DNA of 64,000 nt from Undaria pinnatifida (taxonomy: Eukaryota > Sar > Phaeophyceae > Laminariales > Alariaceae): the NCBI GenBank assembly GCA_012845835.1, contig JABAKD010000008.1, forward strand, positions 14,197,501 through 14,261,500, written 5' to 3'. The notes under the pieces were generated by a model. That model was not told the DNA's origin. It ran no database searches and was given only the letters and a program-made list of their open reading frames with translations. Of this stretch, positions 54,660 through 64,000 are shown in pieces. Position 1 is the stretch's first letter. Each line of letters opens with the position of its first letter. A program made the position numbers and the translations under genes.

Positions 54660-55514
54660 CCGTATAGTCTAGTCTAGTCTAATGTTTTATGAAACCAAAA
54701 TGACTTTATTTCGAAGTAAGATGCATCCTGTTGCTTTTTCGCTTTTTCGTAACACCACCAGCTGTAGCTACAGGTACGTGCGTATACCAGGTACCATGGT
54801 ATGTATGCTATATCAATAGCGCTGCAGAGGAGGCACCGTCAAAAAGGATGTCCACTCTCCTGTACTATATCAATCAGTATCTCACATCGGGCAACCTTTT
54901 TTTAGCATATTGTTACTAGTCGATAGTTACAAAAACACACTACTAGTAGAAACCATCATTTCCATATTTTACAATGCTGATGGTTTACGGCACAGCAAGC
55001 ACGAACCATCGCAGGCCGACGGCGACCGCGTGTCGAAAGTTGCTTCGTTCCACGCGCACGCATGTTCCGTTCTTATACGCACGTAATACATGACACTTAA
55101 CTGTGCTGTAGACACACCATACGACAATGGTGGTGATGTCTTAAAGTTAATGCACCCATCCCCCCCCCCCCCCCCCCCCCCCCCCGCCGCCCTCGCATGG
55201 TTTGGACAATATCTATCAACCCGGGTACGTGCGTTAACCCTTGTTTGGACGTTCGAGTACTTGCAGAAAAATGAATGTGTCGGAGCGACCACATAAATAA
55301 TACAACAAACAAACGACGCTAAGATTATGACACGCCATGATGGTATTTATCAGTTTTGCGTAGTCATATTGGTTCATGCAGTTCTAAGCATGCTACGACA
55401 CACTGCGATGTAAACGCCGCCAAAGAGCGATCCTCTGAGGCTCACTAGTATAGGATTTTGAGGACGAAAAAATGAAAGGCGTGTGCAACCCGATGTGAAC
55501 AAACTCCACGGCAT
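54660..55514. other. Gene-free stretch with poly-C run
   Basis: TAGTCTAGTCTA repeats at 54,665-54,681 and 26 consecutive C at 55,160-55,185. No gene supported. Confidence 0.5.
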
Positions 55515-55783
55515 GCTACGGGTAGCAGCACTTTTCTCGTCTGAAATGTTTTCTGAAAATGACGGGGCTCCTTAACCCAAAATCGTCGGAAAATAAAAAA
55601 ATAATAGGCCATTTTGTTTTGCGTATGATTCTCGTTGAATACCAAGGCCAAGGCCAAGGGATTTTTCATCCGTGATACGTAAAGCAGGTTTATTTTTCTC
55701 CAAATCAGTTCATTGGGAGAGGTCTTAAGTGCCCAAAACGAGGAACCTCAGCGAGGAAAAATGGTATGCACCTCTATTGCAGC
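55515..55783 (+). mobile_element. MITE-like element outside the tandem units
   Basis: 269 bp with degenerate ends GCTACGGGTAGCAGC and CACCTCTATTGCAGC, core ATGACGGGGCTCCTTAACCC, ATCGTCGGAAAA, AATAGGCCATTTT, GGGATTTTTCATC and GGTCTTAAGTGCCCAAAACG. It shows the family is dispersed and not just part of the 23-kb unit. Confidence 0.65.
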
Positions 55784-55926
55784 ACAACGCGCGCCATTTC
55801 ATGTGCATCGAAAAAAATCGACCCCCCCGCCCGCAGTAATAGGGATCCCAAAGAATGATGTTCTTATTGCTAGGTGTAGCCCTCAACGATGAGGAGACTC
55901 CCGTCAACTAGAAACGTATGCGTTGT

Positions 55927-56265
55927 TTATCCAGCTGCTGCTGATGCGCTCCCCGGTAATCCAAGATTGTGCTGTGTTGATCCAGCTGATGAATGATGCT
56001 CCACGGCAATCCAAGCTGGTGCTGTGTTGATCCAGCTGATGATGCTCCGGTAATCCAAGCTGGTGCTGTGTTGAGATCCAGCTGATGATGCTCCGGTAAT
56101 CCAAGTTGGTGCTGTGTTGATCCAGCTGATGATGCTCCACGGTAATCCAAGTTGGTGCTGTGTTGATCCAGCTGATCAATGATGCTCCGGTAATCTAAGT
56201 TGGTGCTGTGTTGATCCAGCTGATGAATGATGAGCACTCCACGGTAGTCTAAGATAAAGTTGATC
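55927..56265. repeat. ~50-bp minisatellite, about 6-7 units
   Basis: Units of GATCCAGCTGATGATGCTCC, CGGTAATCCAAGTTGGTGCTGTGTT, with ATGA and AC insertions. The minus-strand open frames (QLDQHSTNLDY-type) arise from the repeat. Confidence 0.85.
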
Positions 56266-56658
56266 CAGCGATCATTCCTTTCACTAAAGTGCGCAATATA
56301 GTCCAGGACACGACAAGCTACATGCGAACGCGAGCATCCTTCAGGGGGAGAATAAGTCATCGACGACACAGCCCGCGAGCGTCACCGGCGACCGGGGAGC
56401 TGAAGCATCCTCACCAGGGAGGGAGAAGCGTCATCAACGGCGGCTGAGAGCGCTTTCATCAGGGGCTGCAGTGACACCACGATGAGTCACGACTGAGTGC
56501 AATTTCGTCTGGGGCTGCTCGCGCCCCTTGCGCACAACGTTGTGTTTGGCCTAAACGCTTTATCTGCGCAGCATTTTCACACTTACTTGTTGTCCCTGCC
56601 CCTCCTCCTTAATACGAGGTAACGTAGCAGGCGCCTGTGCATACACACGATATTAATA
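56266..56658. other. Gene-free stretch after the ~50-bp minisatellite
   Basis: I see no gene, named repeat or clear regulatory signal here. Confidence 0.4.
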
Positions 56659-57511
56659 CAGTAGAGTCCATCCGGGACATTTTTAATATACCCTGACCCC
56701 CACTCTTTCTCGCTCAATTTTGAGAGTGAGTTGCAACGTGAAACAAAGTTGGCATGAACCACGTGTGGTCGAGAGGAATCGATATCCGGTGTCAAAAAAA
56801 CAAAAAAAAAAAAAAAATGGCGAAAAATGGCCGTTTTCGAAAAAATTACCCCGGAATTACCCCGAAAAGGCACGAAATTACCCCGAAACAGCACAAAATA
56901 ATTGCCCCGAAACCATTGGAAGAACGTGCTCTGCGGCACGTGGAGAGCAGTCAAACTCGTGCTTCCGCCTGTTGTGGCGCGAGGTGTGTGTCTGTGTACG
57001 CAGGTAGGTGCTGCTTGGTCTCGCGTGTGTGTATTGCTTGGGGGCGGGGACCCCGAACGCGACATCTCAGAGTTCAATTTTTTGGAGGGGGGAAGAAAAA
57101 AAAAACGGTCCTGGGTGCAGGTCCAATTCGTCCGAATCCGTCGAGTTTTTCGAGATCGTATGGTGGTGGTGCAAAAAGTCTGATAAAAACTGTACCCTGA
57201 ACGCCAGCTGAGAATGGTTTTTATTGATATATTTTTTTTCATCAAAATTCCATGGAAAAAAAGGTTTGGGTTTGGTTGCCGTGAGCTCCTCGACGAGATA
57301 CGCACAAAAACGTTGCAAAAAAAAAAAATCGGACCCTACAATTGTCCAAATAAAAGTATCCAAATAAATACAAAAAAAAATCTCGGCAGTAATCACGATT
57401 TTCTCGCGAACCAAAAACAAAACAAAACTGCTCCATGCAAATGATTCCCCTCAAACAGAGCTTTCCTACGGTGGATTTGACAAATCGAAATAAAAACGTC
57501 CCGGATGGACT
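56659..57511. mobile_element. Candidate ~0.85-kb DNA element with 20-bp terminal inverted repeats
   Basis: The left end contains AGTCCATCCGGGACATTTTT and the right end its reverse complement with one mismatch (TAAAAACGTCCCGGATGGAC). The left end begins CAGTAGAG after TTAATA, reminiscent of Tc1/mariner-type termini. The interior has ATTACCCCGAAA repeats near 56,845-56,915 and several homopolymer runs but no transposase frame. Confidence 0.45.
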
Positions 57512-57635
57512 ATTCAACATTAAATTTCCGCTAGCGCTCGGCAAGTACACAGCCGGCGCTAGAAGGGAGAGCACGCTCGCACAGGGCAGCAACCGAGGCT
57601 CTATTATTATTAGTGAACCGTTAGCGGTGCCCGTC

Positions 57636-57798
57636 GGATCGAAACATAAGTACAGGGCTGGGTGACGTCTAGCTAGCCATGCACGCACAGGTATCAACAG
57701 CCAGCAACAAACAGTAGGATCGAAATATAAATACAGGGCTGGGTGATGTCTAGATAGCCATGCGCGCACAGGTATCAACAAACAGCCAGCAACAAACA
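57636..57798. repeat. Two-unit ~80-bp direct repeat
   Basis: ACAGGGCTGGGTGA-GTCTAG-TAGCCATGC-CGCACAGGTATCAACA occurs twice with few differences, immediately before the copy-3 ACATCAAGG array. Confidence 0.8.
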
Positions 57799-57829
57799 CG
57801 AAACAACAACAAAAACATCCAGGCGGGGG

Positions 57830-58050
57830 GTAAATACAGCCGTCGCGAGTAATCTGTTACACCAAAAACATCAAGGATGTTAAACGTGCTACTCGAGTTA
57901 CCTTCTACAACAAAAACATCAAGGGGGTGAGACTATGATATAGTCGTCGCGAGTAATCGTTTACACCAAAAACATCAAGGATAAGTAAGTGTACTCGTTC
58001 CTCCACCTTCTGCAACAAAAACATCAGGGAGGTAAACTATGGTATAATTC
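57830..58050. repeat. ACATCAAGG-motif array, copy 3 remnant
   Basis: Four units with ACAACAAAAACATCAAGG or TTACACCAAAAACATCAAGG at ~45-60 bp spacing, matching the arrays at 18,290 and 41,370. Confidence 0.75.
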
Positions 58051-58637
58051 GGTCATAATTTGATCATGCCTGAAAAAATTGCAACAAAATATCCAGCACA
58101 ACTATCCTCGTGGCCTTTTTTAACCGACCCGCCCAACAGCACCACCAAACCGATTGGTTTGCGAACACGCCACACCTATACTCCTCCAAAAATCATTTTA
58201 CCCGCCCGGTCCCAGTTTCTTCTCATACAAAAAACAAAAAACGCCACCGTAACGTTAAAATGCGTTGCCGACGAAAGTGCAACGCCACCGCCGCCGCCGC
58301 CGCCGCCGCCCACACGTCAACAATATCTTCATTCTTAGTAACACGGGGGTCAACCCGAATAACTTATCAAGGCGTGGCGTAGCAGACTGAAGGAGGGAAA
58401 ACGGCCTCCCCCAAACCGCATGCATACCCTTCATTGCACAAATATTCCTTCACGGTATGTCCTTACCGAACGCCGTGAGACCCAACGCGATTTACTCAGA
58501 AGCCCCAATAAATCGCTGTAGCCAGGTGCAGGGCGGAGCCGCGGTTCGAAAGTGCACCGCGACTGCCCCGAAACTTGCGCAATAATGTGGTGTCATACAC
58601 ACAAAACGAAAAAGTACGGCGGAAGGCCCACCATACA

Positions 58638-58726
58638 GCCGTTCGTTGTAGTGTCAGCGTCAGCGCCAGCGTTAGCGTCAGTGTTCGCACTAGCGTTCGC
58701 GATAGCGTTAGCATTAGCACCCCCCC
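58638..58726 (-). repeat. AACGCT-type hexamer array 3' of the gene C paralogue
   Basis: About 14 degenerate hexamers of the AACGCT/GACGCT/GGCGCT type begin just after the stop at 58739, separated from it by a short run of G on the minus strand. It is longer than the equivalent arrays in copies 1 and 2. Confidence 0.65.
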
Positions 58727-58738
58727 CCCCCCGAGCAA

Positions 58739-59938
58739 TCACCAGCACCCCCCCGCGCATGCCACAGGGGCTTGGCTGTACACAGTCCCACCAAAGTGGC
58801 ACCCTCCTTCGTGCGCCGTAGGGGCCTGGCCGTACACGGCACCGCTAAGGTGTCCCTCGCTGCAGGTAAAAAATGGCTGCCGCCATTGCGGCCCCCCCGG
58901 AGGGTACATGCCACCCTCGGGGTTTCCACCCCACGCGATGCTAAATGATGGCCCTTGTGGCATCTCTATAGGATGCATGTGTCTCCCGTATTCCATCGGG
59001 GGGGAGGAGGGGGGATACTGCTGCATCGGCAGCACCTGGGGAGGGCACATGCCCGCAGTACTATCTCCACACGCCGGAGGCTGAGGTGGTGGCAGGTTTG
59101 GGCTACTCGTATGGCGGACGCTTTCAACACCCTCCTCCCCGTGTCCAACAGCCCAAGGATGCATGTGCTGTTGGGGCATAGGACACGAGAACCATGTCTC
59201 CGCTGCGTTCTGTTCATAAGAAAACGCTTCCTGCTGCTGCTGCTGCAGTGGCGGCGGCGGCGGCGTCGGCGGCGGCGGCGGCGGCAACGACACGGGAAAA
59301 CACGTTCCGTCTACATTCACTAAGCACGGTGCCGCTGTCTGCTGGTGCTGCAGCTGTTGATGCTGTTGCTGTTGGAACGGCGGCACCGCCATAGGCCAGG
59401 TCGGCGGAACATTTTCGTTGTGGGCCAACGTAGCCTGCGGGAAATCATACTGCGGTTGGATCGGATAACCTCCGGCATTTTCCCCGCCCCCTACCCAGCA
59501 CTGGTTCACCTGCTGCTGCTGCAGTGGCAGCGCTGGCACAGGGTAATACGTACCGTGGTGATTCTCGAGGTATACCACCGAACCCTGCGGCTGGTGGTGT
59601 TGCTCGTGCTGCTGCTGCTGCTGCTGTTGAACCGGCGACACCGGTATGAGACATGGCTCGGCAACAGCAGCAGCAGCAGCAGCAGGTGGTGGTGTGTGCT
59701 GCTGGCCTTCCTCGCCTGTCGTGCCCCCAGAACTTTCGTCCTCGTCTCCTCCGTCGGTACCCTCACAATCTTCCTCTCCCGCTTCTTCCTCAGTGCTGTC
59801 GGCGGGATCGTCGCTATCATCGCCATCATTAGAATTGTCGTTGTCGCTATGGTAACCACGCTCTCGCGGCGCTGTACCGGTGAAAAGCTCGGTGAAAAAG
59901 CGACCCGCTCGAACCACGTTACCGGGCTTGACCAATTC
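58739..59938 (-). CDS. Gene C paralogue in copy 3 (3' exon, longer and divergent)
   Basis: The exon is read from a splice acceptor TTGCCCAG (AG at 59939-59940) behind a ~130-base pyrimidine tract. Formally the frame stays open to an ATG at 60232 through that tract, which would encode an implausible Pro-rich run. Shared with gene C: RFFTELFTGTA near the start (ITFLEMYTGKA in C), CLVnVdGTCfPV and a second HGTYYPV motif, several poly-Gln runs, PQWrQPFF...SEGHLSG and the final GGCW. Added here: an acidic Asp/Glu/Ser segment near the N-terminus, poly-Ala, Pro runs and a duplicated C-terminal Y-Q-AP...GGC unit. Unknown function. Confidence 0.6.
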   Translation of the reverse strand, partial: ELVKPGNVVRAGRFFTELFTGTAPRERGYHSDNDNSNDGDDSDDPADSTEEEAGEEDCEGTDGGDEDESSGGTTGEEGQQHTPPPAAAAAAVAEPCLIPVSPVQQQQQQQHEQHHQPQGSVVYLENHHGTYYPVPALPLQQQQVNQCWVGGGENAGGYPIQPQYDFPQATLAHNENVPPTWPMAVPPFQQQQHQQLQHQQTAAPCLVNVDGTCFPVSLPPPPPPTPPPPPLQQQQQEAFSYEQNAAETWFSCPMPQQHMHPWAVGHGEEGVESVRHTSSPNLPPPQPPACGDSTAGMCPPQVLPMQQYPPSSPPMEYGRHMHPIEMPQGPSFSIAWGGNPEGGMYPPGGPQWRQPFFTCSEGHLSGAVYGQAPTAHEGGCHFGGTVYSQAPVACAGGCW

Positions 59939-60240
59939 CTGGGCAAGGAGGGAGGGAGTAAGGAAGGAGTCGGGACGGGGGGGGGGGGGGAGGAAGAGGG
60001 GATCGTATGTGTGTGGTGGAGGGAGGGTGGAGGGAGGAGGAGGAGGGGGGGCGGGGGGGGTAGCAGGAGTGGGGAATGGGGAGGGTGAGATGGAGGGGGG
60101 GGGGGGGGAGGGGGATGCGAAGCGTGCTCTCTCCGCAGTTCGTGTTATACCGAACATCTTTATCCCTTCATGTGTTTTCACGGCGCAACCGCGGGCTATT
60201 TCAGTTATGGGTGTTCTCCGACTGCCCTCCATCCCTCACC

Positions 60241-62208
60241 CGAACCTTTGACTTGATATAGAATAAATATGGAAGTGTGCACTATCCCCGATGACAAAAA
60301 CCCATGGCTTAGTATCACGAATAATTGCTGTGCGAAAACATAAGAGTGACATTCCAACGCTATACGTGAGTCCAGGCAAGTATTGTTATTAGTTCGTGTG
60401 CGTACAGTGGTGGGTTTCCTAATTGAGTGGGCGTTCTCCCTTGTATTTTTTTTTCGTACTTTCTGGGAACGTTTTTTGTTAATGGGTAGTCGACGCTGCA
60501 GCCCATCAAGCCGCACACCTTGCATGTCGAGTGTATGGCAAATGACTGATTCTACGATTACCCCACCCAAAAAACAGACCAACGATTTTCTGCAACGAAC
60601 GTTTCGTGGCTGCTCGACACGAGGAAGGATGCTATACAAGAAAAAAGGAAAAAAAAGCATCTTCAAATACTCTCTGATGTGTGCAAAGGACTCTACCAGG
60701 TATCGAACGGTGACGTCGGGGCGACAGCGGGAACCGTATTTCAGGATATATGGTCGGGAGTTGGTTAAAAAAAAAGGCGATTTCGTTGAAGAAAAGTTGG
60801 GGGAGGGCTACCGTAGAGCGACAAAAACCTAATGGCAATAAACAGGGAGCTTTTTTTTCGATTTTCTAAATTGTTTTGCCGAGGTTGGCGAAAAAAAAAA
60901 GAAAAGTAGATTGAAGCCGACGATGGTGTCATAATAAATCAAGGCCAAGGCACAGATAACGAGATAATAACGCCTTGTCGGGGAGGGAGGGCGTACTCAT
61001 TTGTTGCTTGTCTCAGTCGTTTGACCATTGATCAAGCATTCCTTTCGAGACGGAGCACCGTTCCTACTCCTAATGAAGACACCTCCAACATTTGGGCGCT
61101 CATTACGCTTCTTCCATACGCTACATAGGAAGTGTTTACTTATCCTATCCCCGTTCTGTTTTGCCGTCTGCGGCCACCATCTATCTCCTAGGATAGCGAT
61201 CGTTTTCTCGCTACTCTCTACTCTACCAAACTCTTCCGTGTCACATACGTCTAATCTCCTCTAAATCTCCTCCTCTAACGCGCATCCCGTTTCTCCTTGT
61301 ATAAATATTTCACATTCTCCCACGATGCGAAACCTACTCTCTATTATTGTTGTGCCACACGGGCACATATTTGTAGCCACGCCCTACTGCTCCCCACTAC
61401 TGGTATATATCTTTCTTCTTTCTGGTATACTATGCGAGACCATCTATCTCCTACTATAGCGAGAGCCGGGGGGGGTACTCCAAACTTATGCATGGTCGTA
61501 GTTTGAAGTATCGTAGACCTACAATGCCGGTACGGAAAACACATCGGTTTTTACCCACCAGGCAGGCATTTCCCCTAGGGGAGGTGGGGTGCATTGGACC
61601 ACTGTGTGCTACCAAACACGCCTCTGGCCTCTGGCGTTTTCTCACCTTTAGAGTGACGTCACTGCGCCCTTTGTCGATGCCCATGGCGTCCAGGTGATGG
61701 GAGACGACCTCTTGAATCGTGGGCCAGTCGTTATCGTGTGATTCTCCGAAGTTTATTGAGTCCCAAAACTGTTAACACACCATACAGCGGACATCGGTGC
61801 AGAGGAGGAGAGAGGGGAGGGGGGGGGACGAGGGCGGGGGAGGCGGGGGTAGGGGCTCTTCTAAGTATGTTACACGATGAACCTTGTTTGTTATCTTCGA
61901 ACCTTGGACTGTGCGCTTAGTAGAGCTTTTAAACCTTATCCATTTAATATCGGCTTACAATCAGCGCTGACTACCGCATATAGCTCTGCGCGGTAGTGGC
62001 GTATCTCAAACGTTAACCCCTTTAGAGTCTCCCAAAACCCCTCCCCATACTAATCCCAAGTAATTTCCCCTGCCAAAAAATGGGTTTCCAGTTGCAAATA
62101 AGTTATTATCGAAACCAGCAAGGTAGGCACAAGCCAGCGAAGATATCGACGCCAAAACTTGGTATTAGTAGGTAGCAGTGCAGGTGTGAGAATAGTATAA
62201 TACACCAG
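60241..62208. other. Gene-free stretch
   Basis: No gene supported. CCATCTATCTCCTA--ATAGCGA occurs at about 61,188 and 61,440. The block at 61,487-61,580 resembles 1,830-1,900 of the unit, and 61,995-62,095 resembles 13,855-13,935. Confidence 0.45.
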
Positions 62209-62213
62209 GTACC

Positions 62214-62283
62214 CCCTCTGTGGTCCAGCGGTAAACCAAGTAACTACTCTAATGCCGATTTCGCGAGTTCTAATCCACCAACC
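62214..62283 (+). other. tRNA-like (Pol III A/B box) element
   Basis: TGGTCCAGCGG fits the A-box consensus fully, and AGTTCTAATCC about 45 nt later fits the B box with two mismatches. Acceptor and T stems do not pair well, so this is a tRNA relic or SINE head and not a functional tRNA. Confidence 0.4.
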
Positions 62284-62523
62284 AGGAGAAAATGGACATA
62301 CAAGACAAGCGGCCTAGCGTGTGTATGTACAACTCCACGCGAGTCGACGAGAGGGAAGAACATGCTGGACTTTTGGCGATAAAAATAACGGCATGCACCG
62401 AAGAGGAGGAGTGCCTGCTATGTGTACCCGAGTCCGGGATACGAAGAGGGAGGGCACTGGAGAAAAAGTGCGAAGCCAATAGCCAACATAGTGCGCAAGG
62501 AACACAAGGAAAACACTATTACG

Positions 62524-62768
62524 CCAACCCAACCCAACCCAACCCAACCCAATCCAACCCAATCCAACCCAACCCAACCCAACCCAACCCAACCCAACCC
62601 AACCCAACCCAACCCAACCCAACCCAACCCAACCCAACCCAACCCAACCCAACCCAACCCAACCCAACCCAACCCAACCCGACCCAACCCAACCCAACCC
62701 AACCCAACCCAACCCAACCCAACCCAACCCAACCCAACCCAACCCAACCCAACCCAACCCAACCCAAC
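62524..62768. repeat. (CCCAA)n pentanucleotide array, about 48 units
   Basis: About 245 bp of CCCAA units with only three or four single-base variants (two AATCC near the start and one GACCC). TTGGG on the minus strand is telomere-like in composition, but with a 5-bp period and in an interstitial position. Confidence 0.95.
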
Positions 62769-62841
62769 CTGATACTCCGACGTCACTAGGTAGTGCACCC
62801 CCACCGTAGCAGAGCCATCCCACGGCAGGGGTTTCATTTGT

Positions 62842-63008
62842 TTAGCCAAAAAAAGGTATACCCTCAGCCCGATTGAGCTCCTCAAGTGAGGAACTAGCGG
62901 TTGTATACTGTAGTCAAGGGTAGAGGTTGCATTGTTTTAGCCAAAAAAAGGTGTACCCTCAGTCCGATTGAGCTCCTCACGTCAGGAACTACCGGTTGTA
63001 TACTGTAT
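62842..63008. repeat. Two-unit ~98-bp direct repeat related to the 75-bp minisatellite
   Basis: AGCCAAAAAAAGGT-TACCCTCAG-CCGATTGAGCTCCTCA...GGAACTA-CGGTTGTATACTGTA occurs twice. Its TCCTCAAGTGAGGA palindrome and AAAAAGGTGTACC end resemble, in inverse orientation, parts of the 75-bp unit at 15,340. Confidence 0.65.
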
Positions 63009-64000
63009 TATTATTCCTCCGTTCCCCCTTGCCGCCTCGGTAAGGCATGCTGCGAAGCATACCCTAGCAGGCTTGTAGCGAGTGGGGGGGGGTCTTTCTG
63101 GCGGGTGCAAGGCCGGACTCACCCTCAAGGAGTGATACCTTCTTGCTGCTGCGTGTGGACCGCGAGGCTTAGGCGTGGCGGTAGAGTTGGGTCGTACGGG
63201 GTGCGTTAGGCATGGTCACCTACGATTCGCGCGCCTTTTTAGGCAGCAGCGGAGGAGCAGCAATGCTTAATCGGGATGCTCGTGCGCGGAGGCAGGCGCC
63301 ACCACGAGCCACACTACGGCGCAGTCTTGGTTTGCGTGGAAGGAACGGCGCCGGCAGGAGGCTGGATTCGACGACGAAGGAGGAGGGCGACTGGCCGTCG
63401 ACGGGCGGGGAAGAGACGGACTGAACTCTCCCTGAACGAGATTTTTTTTTTCAGATCAGCACCGCAAGCTGCGTGGAGCATTTTTTTTGGGGGGGACGGG
63501 GGAGAAGGGGAACCGATTGGATTTGAGTGTCAACGAGAGCAAGTGCGAAGGAGCGGGCCGAGTGAGCTAAGGCGATGAGGCGGCCATGGAGAACCACAGC
63601 AGGAGGATGGCACACGGAGACCCACGACCCGCACGCACACCATCATCACGAGGGCAGCGATCGCCTTTTTTTCAGGGTTTTTTAACGAGGCAGTAGGGTT
63701 TTTTAACGAGGCAGTAGTACAATGTTATATACGTCACTGAATTTTGTGGAGTTGGTGGAAGGGTTGTATATCCTTCATGGGGAACGACCCCCCGCAGTTT
63801 TCAATTTTTAGGCACGGGCGTCGTAGCTGCGCTGCAACCTGTCAAATAACTCGGGAAGGCGGGGTGATCATTGATACCGGTATTCGTATTGTGATTTTTG
63901 ATTCGATTGCTCTTGTTTCACTGCATGCCCGCGGGTCGTCACTCTGACGGCACTCCAGACAGCAGGCGCGTTCGTCTGTGCTCACGATTACCGTGCGGTT
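63009..64000. other. Gene-free stretch at right edge
   Basis: It has a GNRA-type hairpin ATGCT-GCGA-AGCAT near 63,046, a moderately GC-rich block 63,100-63,430, and a T-run followed by CAG at about 63,450 that could be a splice acceptor. A TTTTTTAACGAGGCAGTAG repeat occurs twice near 63,680-63,715. No recognisable protein. Confidence 0.4.

Larger units (their letters stand above)
57830..60240. repeat. Probable tail part of the degraded third copy
   Basis: The order of features matches 18.3-20.6 kb of copy 1: an array with the ACATCAAGG motif (57,830-58,050), then the segment around 58,060-58,480 resembling 19,050-19,380, then a divergent gene C paralogue on the minus strand with the same AACGCT-type hexamers just 3' of its stop. 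It lies about 10 kb from the copy-3 head, against about 17 kb in copy 1. The middle has evidently been lost or replaced by retroelement-rich DNA. Confidence 0.7.

Noticed and set aside
62314-62823. ORFs of repeated GLGWV or PNPTQ
   Set aside because: Translation of the CCCAA array.

Overview
This is nuclear-type eukaryotic DNA. Coding density is very low. The window is full of microsatellites, minisatellites, tRNA-derived SINEs, MITE-like elements and a dead LINE fragment. Two genes share a eukaryotic heat-shock-element promoter, and one gene family shows a polypyrimidine-CAG splice acceptor. The lineage cannot be fixed from sequence alone. The poly-Gln/poly-Asn proteins, CAG and AAC microsatellites and LINE remnant would fit a stramenopile such as a brown alga, but that is a low-confidence impression.

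The dominant structure is a tandem segmental duplication. Bases 1-23440 (copy 1) recur at 23441-46489 (copy 2). A third, strongly degraded copy starts at 46490; its head lies at 46490-47950 and its tail probably at 57830-60240. Copies 1 and 2 are almost identical over the first ~14.7 kb: I saw four one-base indels in homopolymer runs and three or four substitutions. From about 14.75 kb onward they differ every few dozen bases and in satellite copy number. The window opens on the start codon of a further copy of the junction gene, so the array probably continues to the left.

Each full copy carries four genes that I can support. I recognise none by name. Genes A (minus) and B (plus) are divergent paralogues in the middle of an inverted duplication with ~2.7-3.3 kb arms. 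They share a 324-bp promoter whose centre holds a six-unit heat shock element. Each encodes an Asn/Met-rich N-terminus, poly-Gln, two copies of a small helical motif, an acidic linker and a long Gly/Pro/His-rich tail. Gene C (minus) encodes a small Gln/Pro/Cys-rich protein ending in GGGCW, behind a likely intron. Gene D (minus) spans the junction between units and encodes a basic, Ala-rich protein built from internal duplications with a coiled-coil-like C-terminus. Copy 2 keeps all four genes open. Copy 1 has a one-base frameshift in gene A. Copy 3 retains only a divergent, longer relative of gene C.

Between and beyond the genes lie a 75-bp minisatellite (about 14 units in copy 1, 9 in copy 2), a ~54-bp satellite, a ~58-bp interspersed-repeat array, ~270-bp MITE-like elements with GCTACGATAGAGG termini, and hairpins. 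From 48 to 64 kb there are three tRNA-derived SINEs (one with an 8-bp target-site duplication), two members of a second SINE-like family with an AAC tail (one expanded to ~264 bp), a LINE reverse-transcriptase remnant and a ~245-bp CCCAA array. The most interesting candidate system is the heat-shock-promoter-linked, head-to-head A/B gene pair carried inside a recently amplified 23-kb unit.
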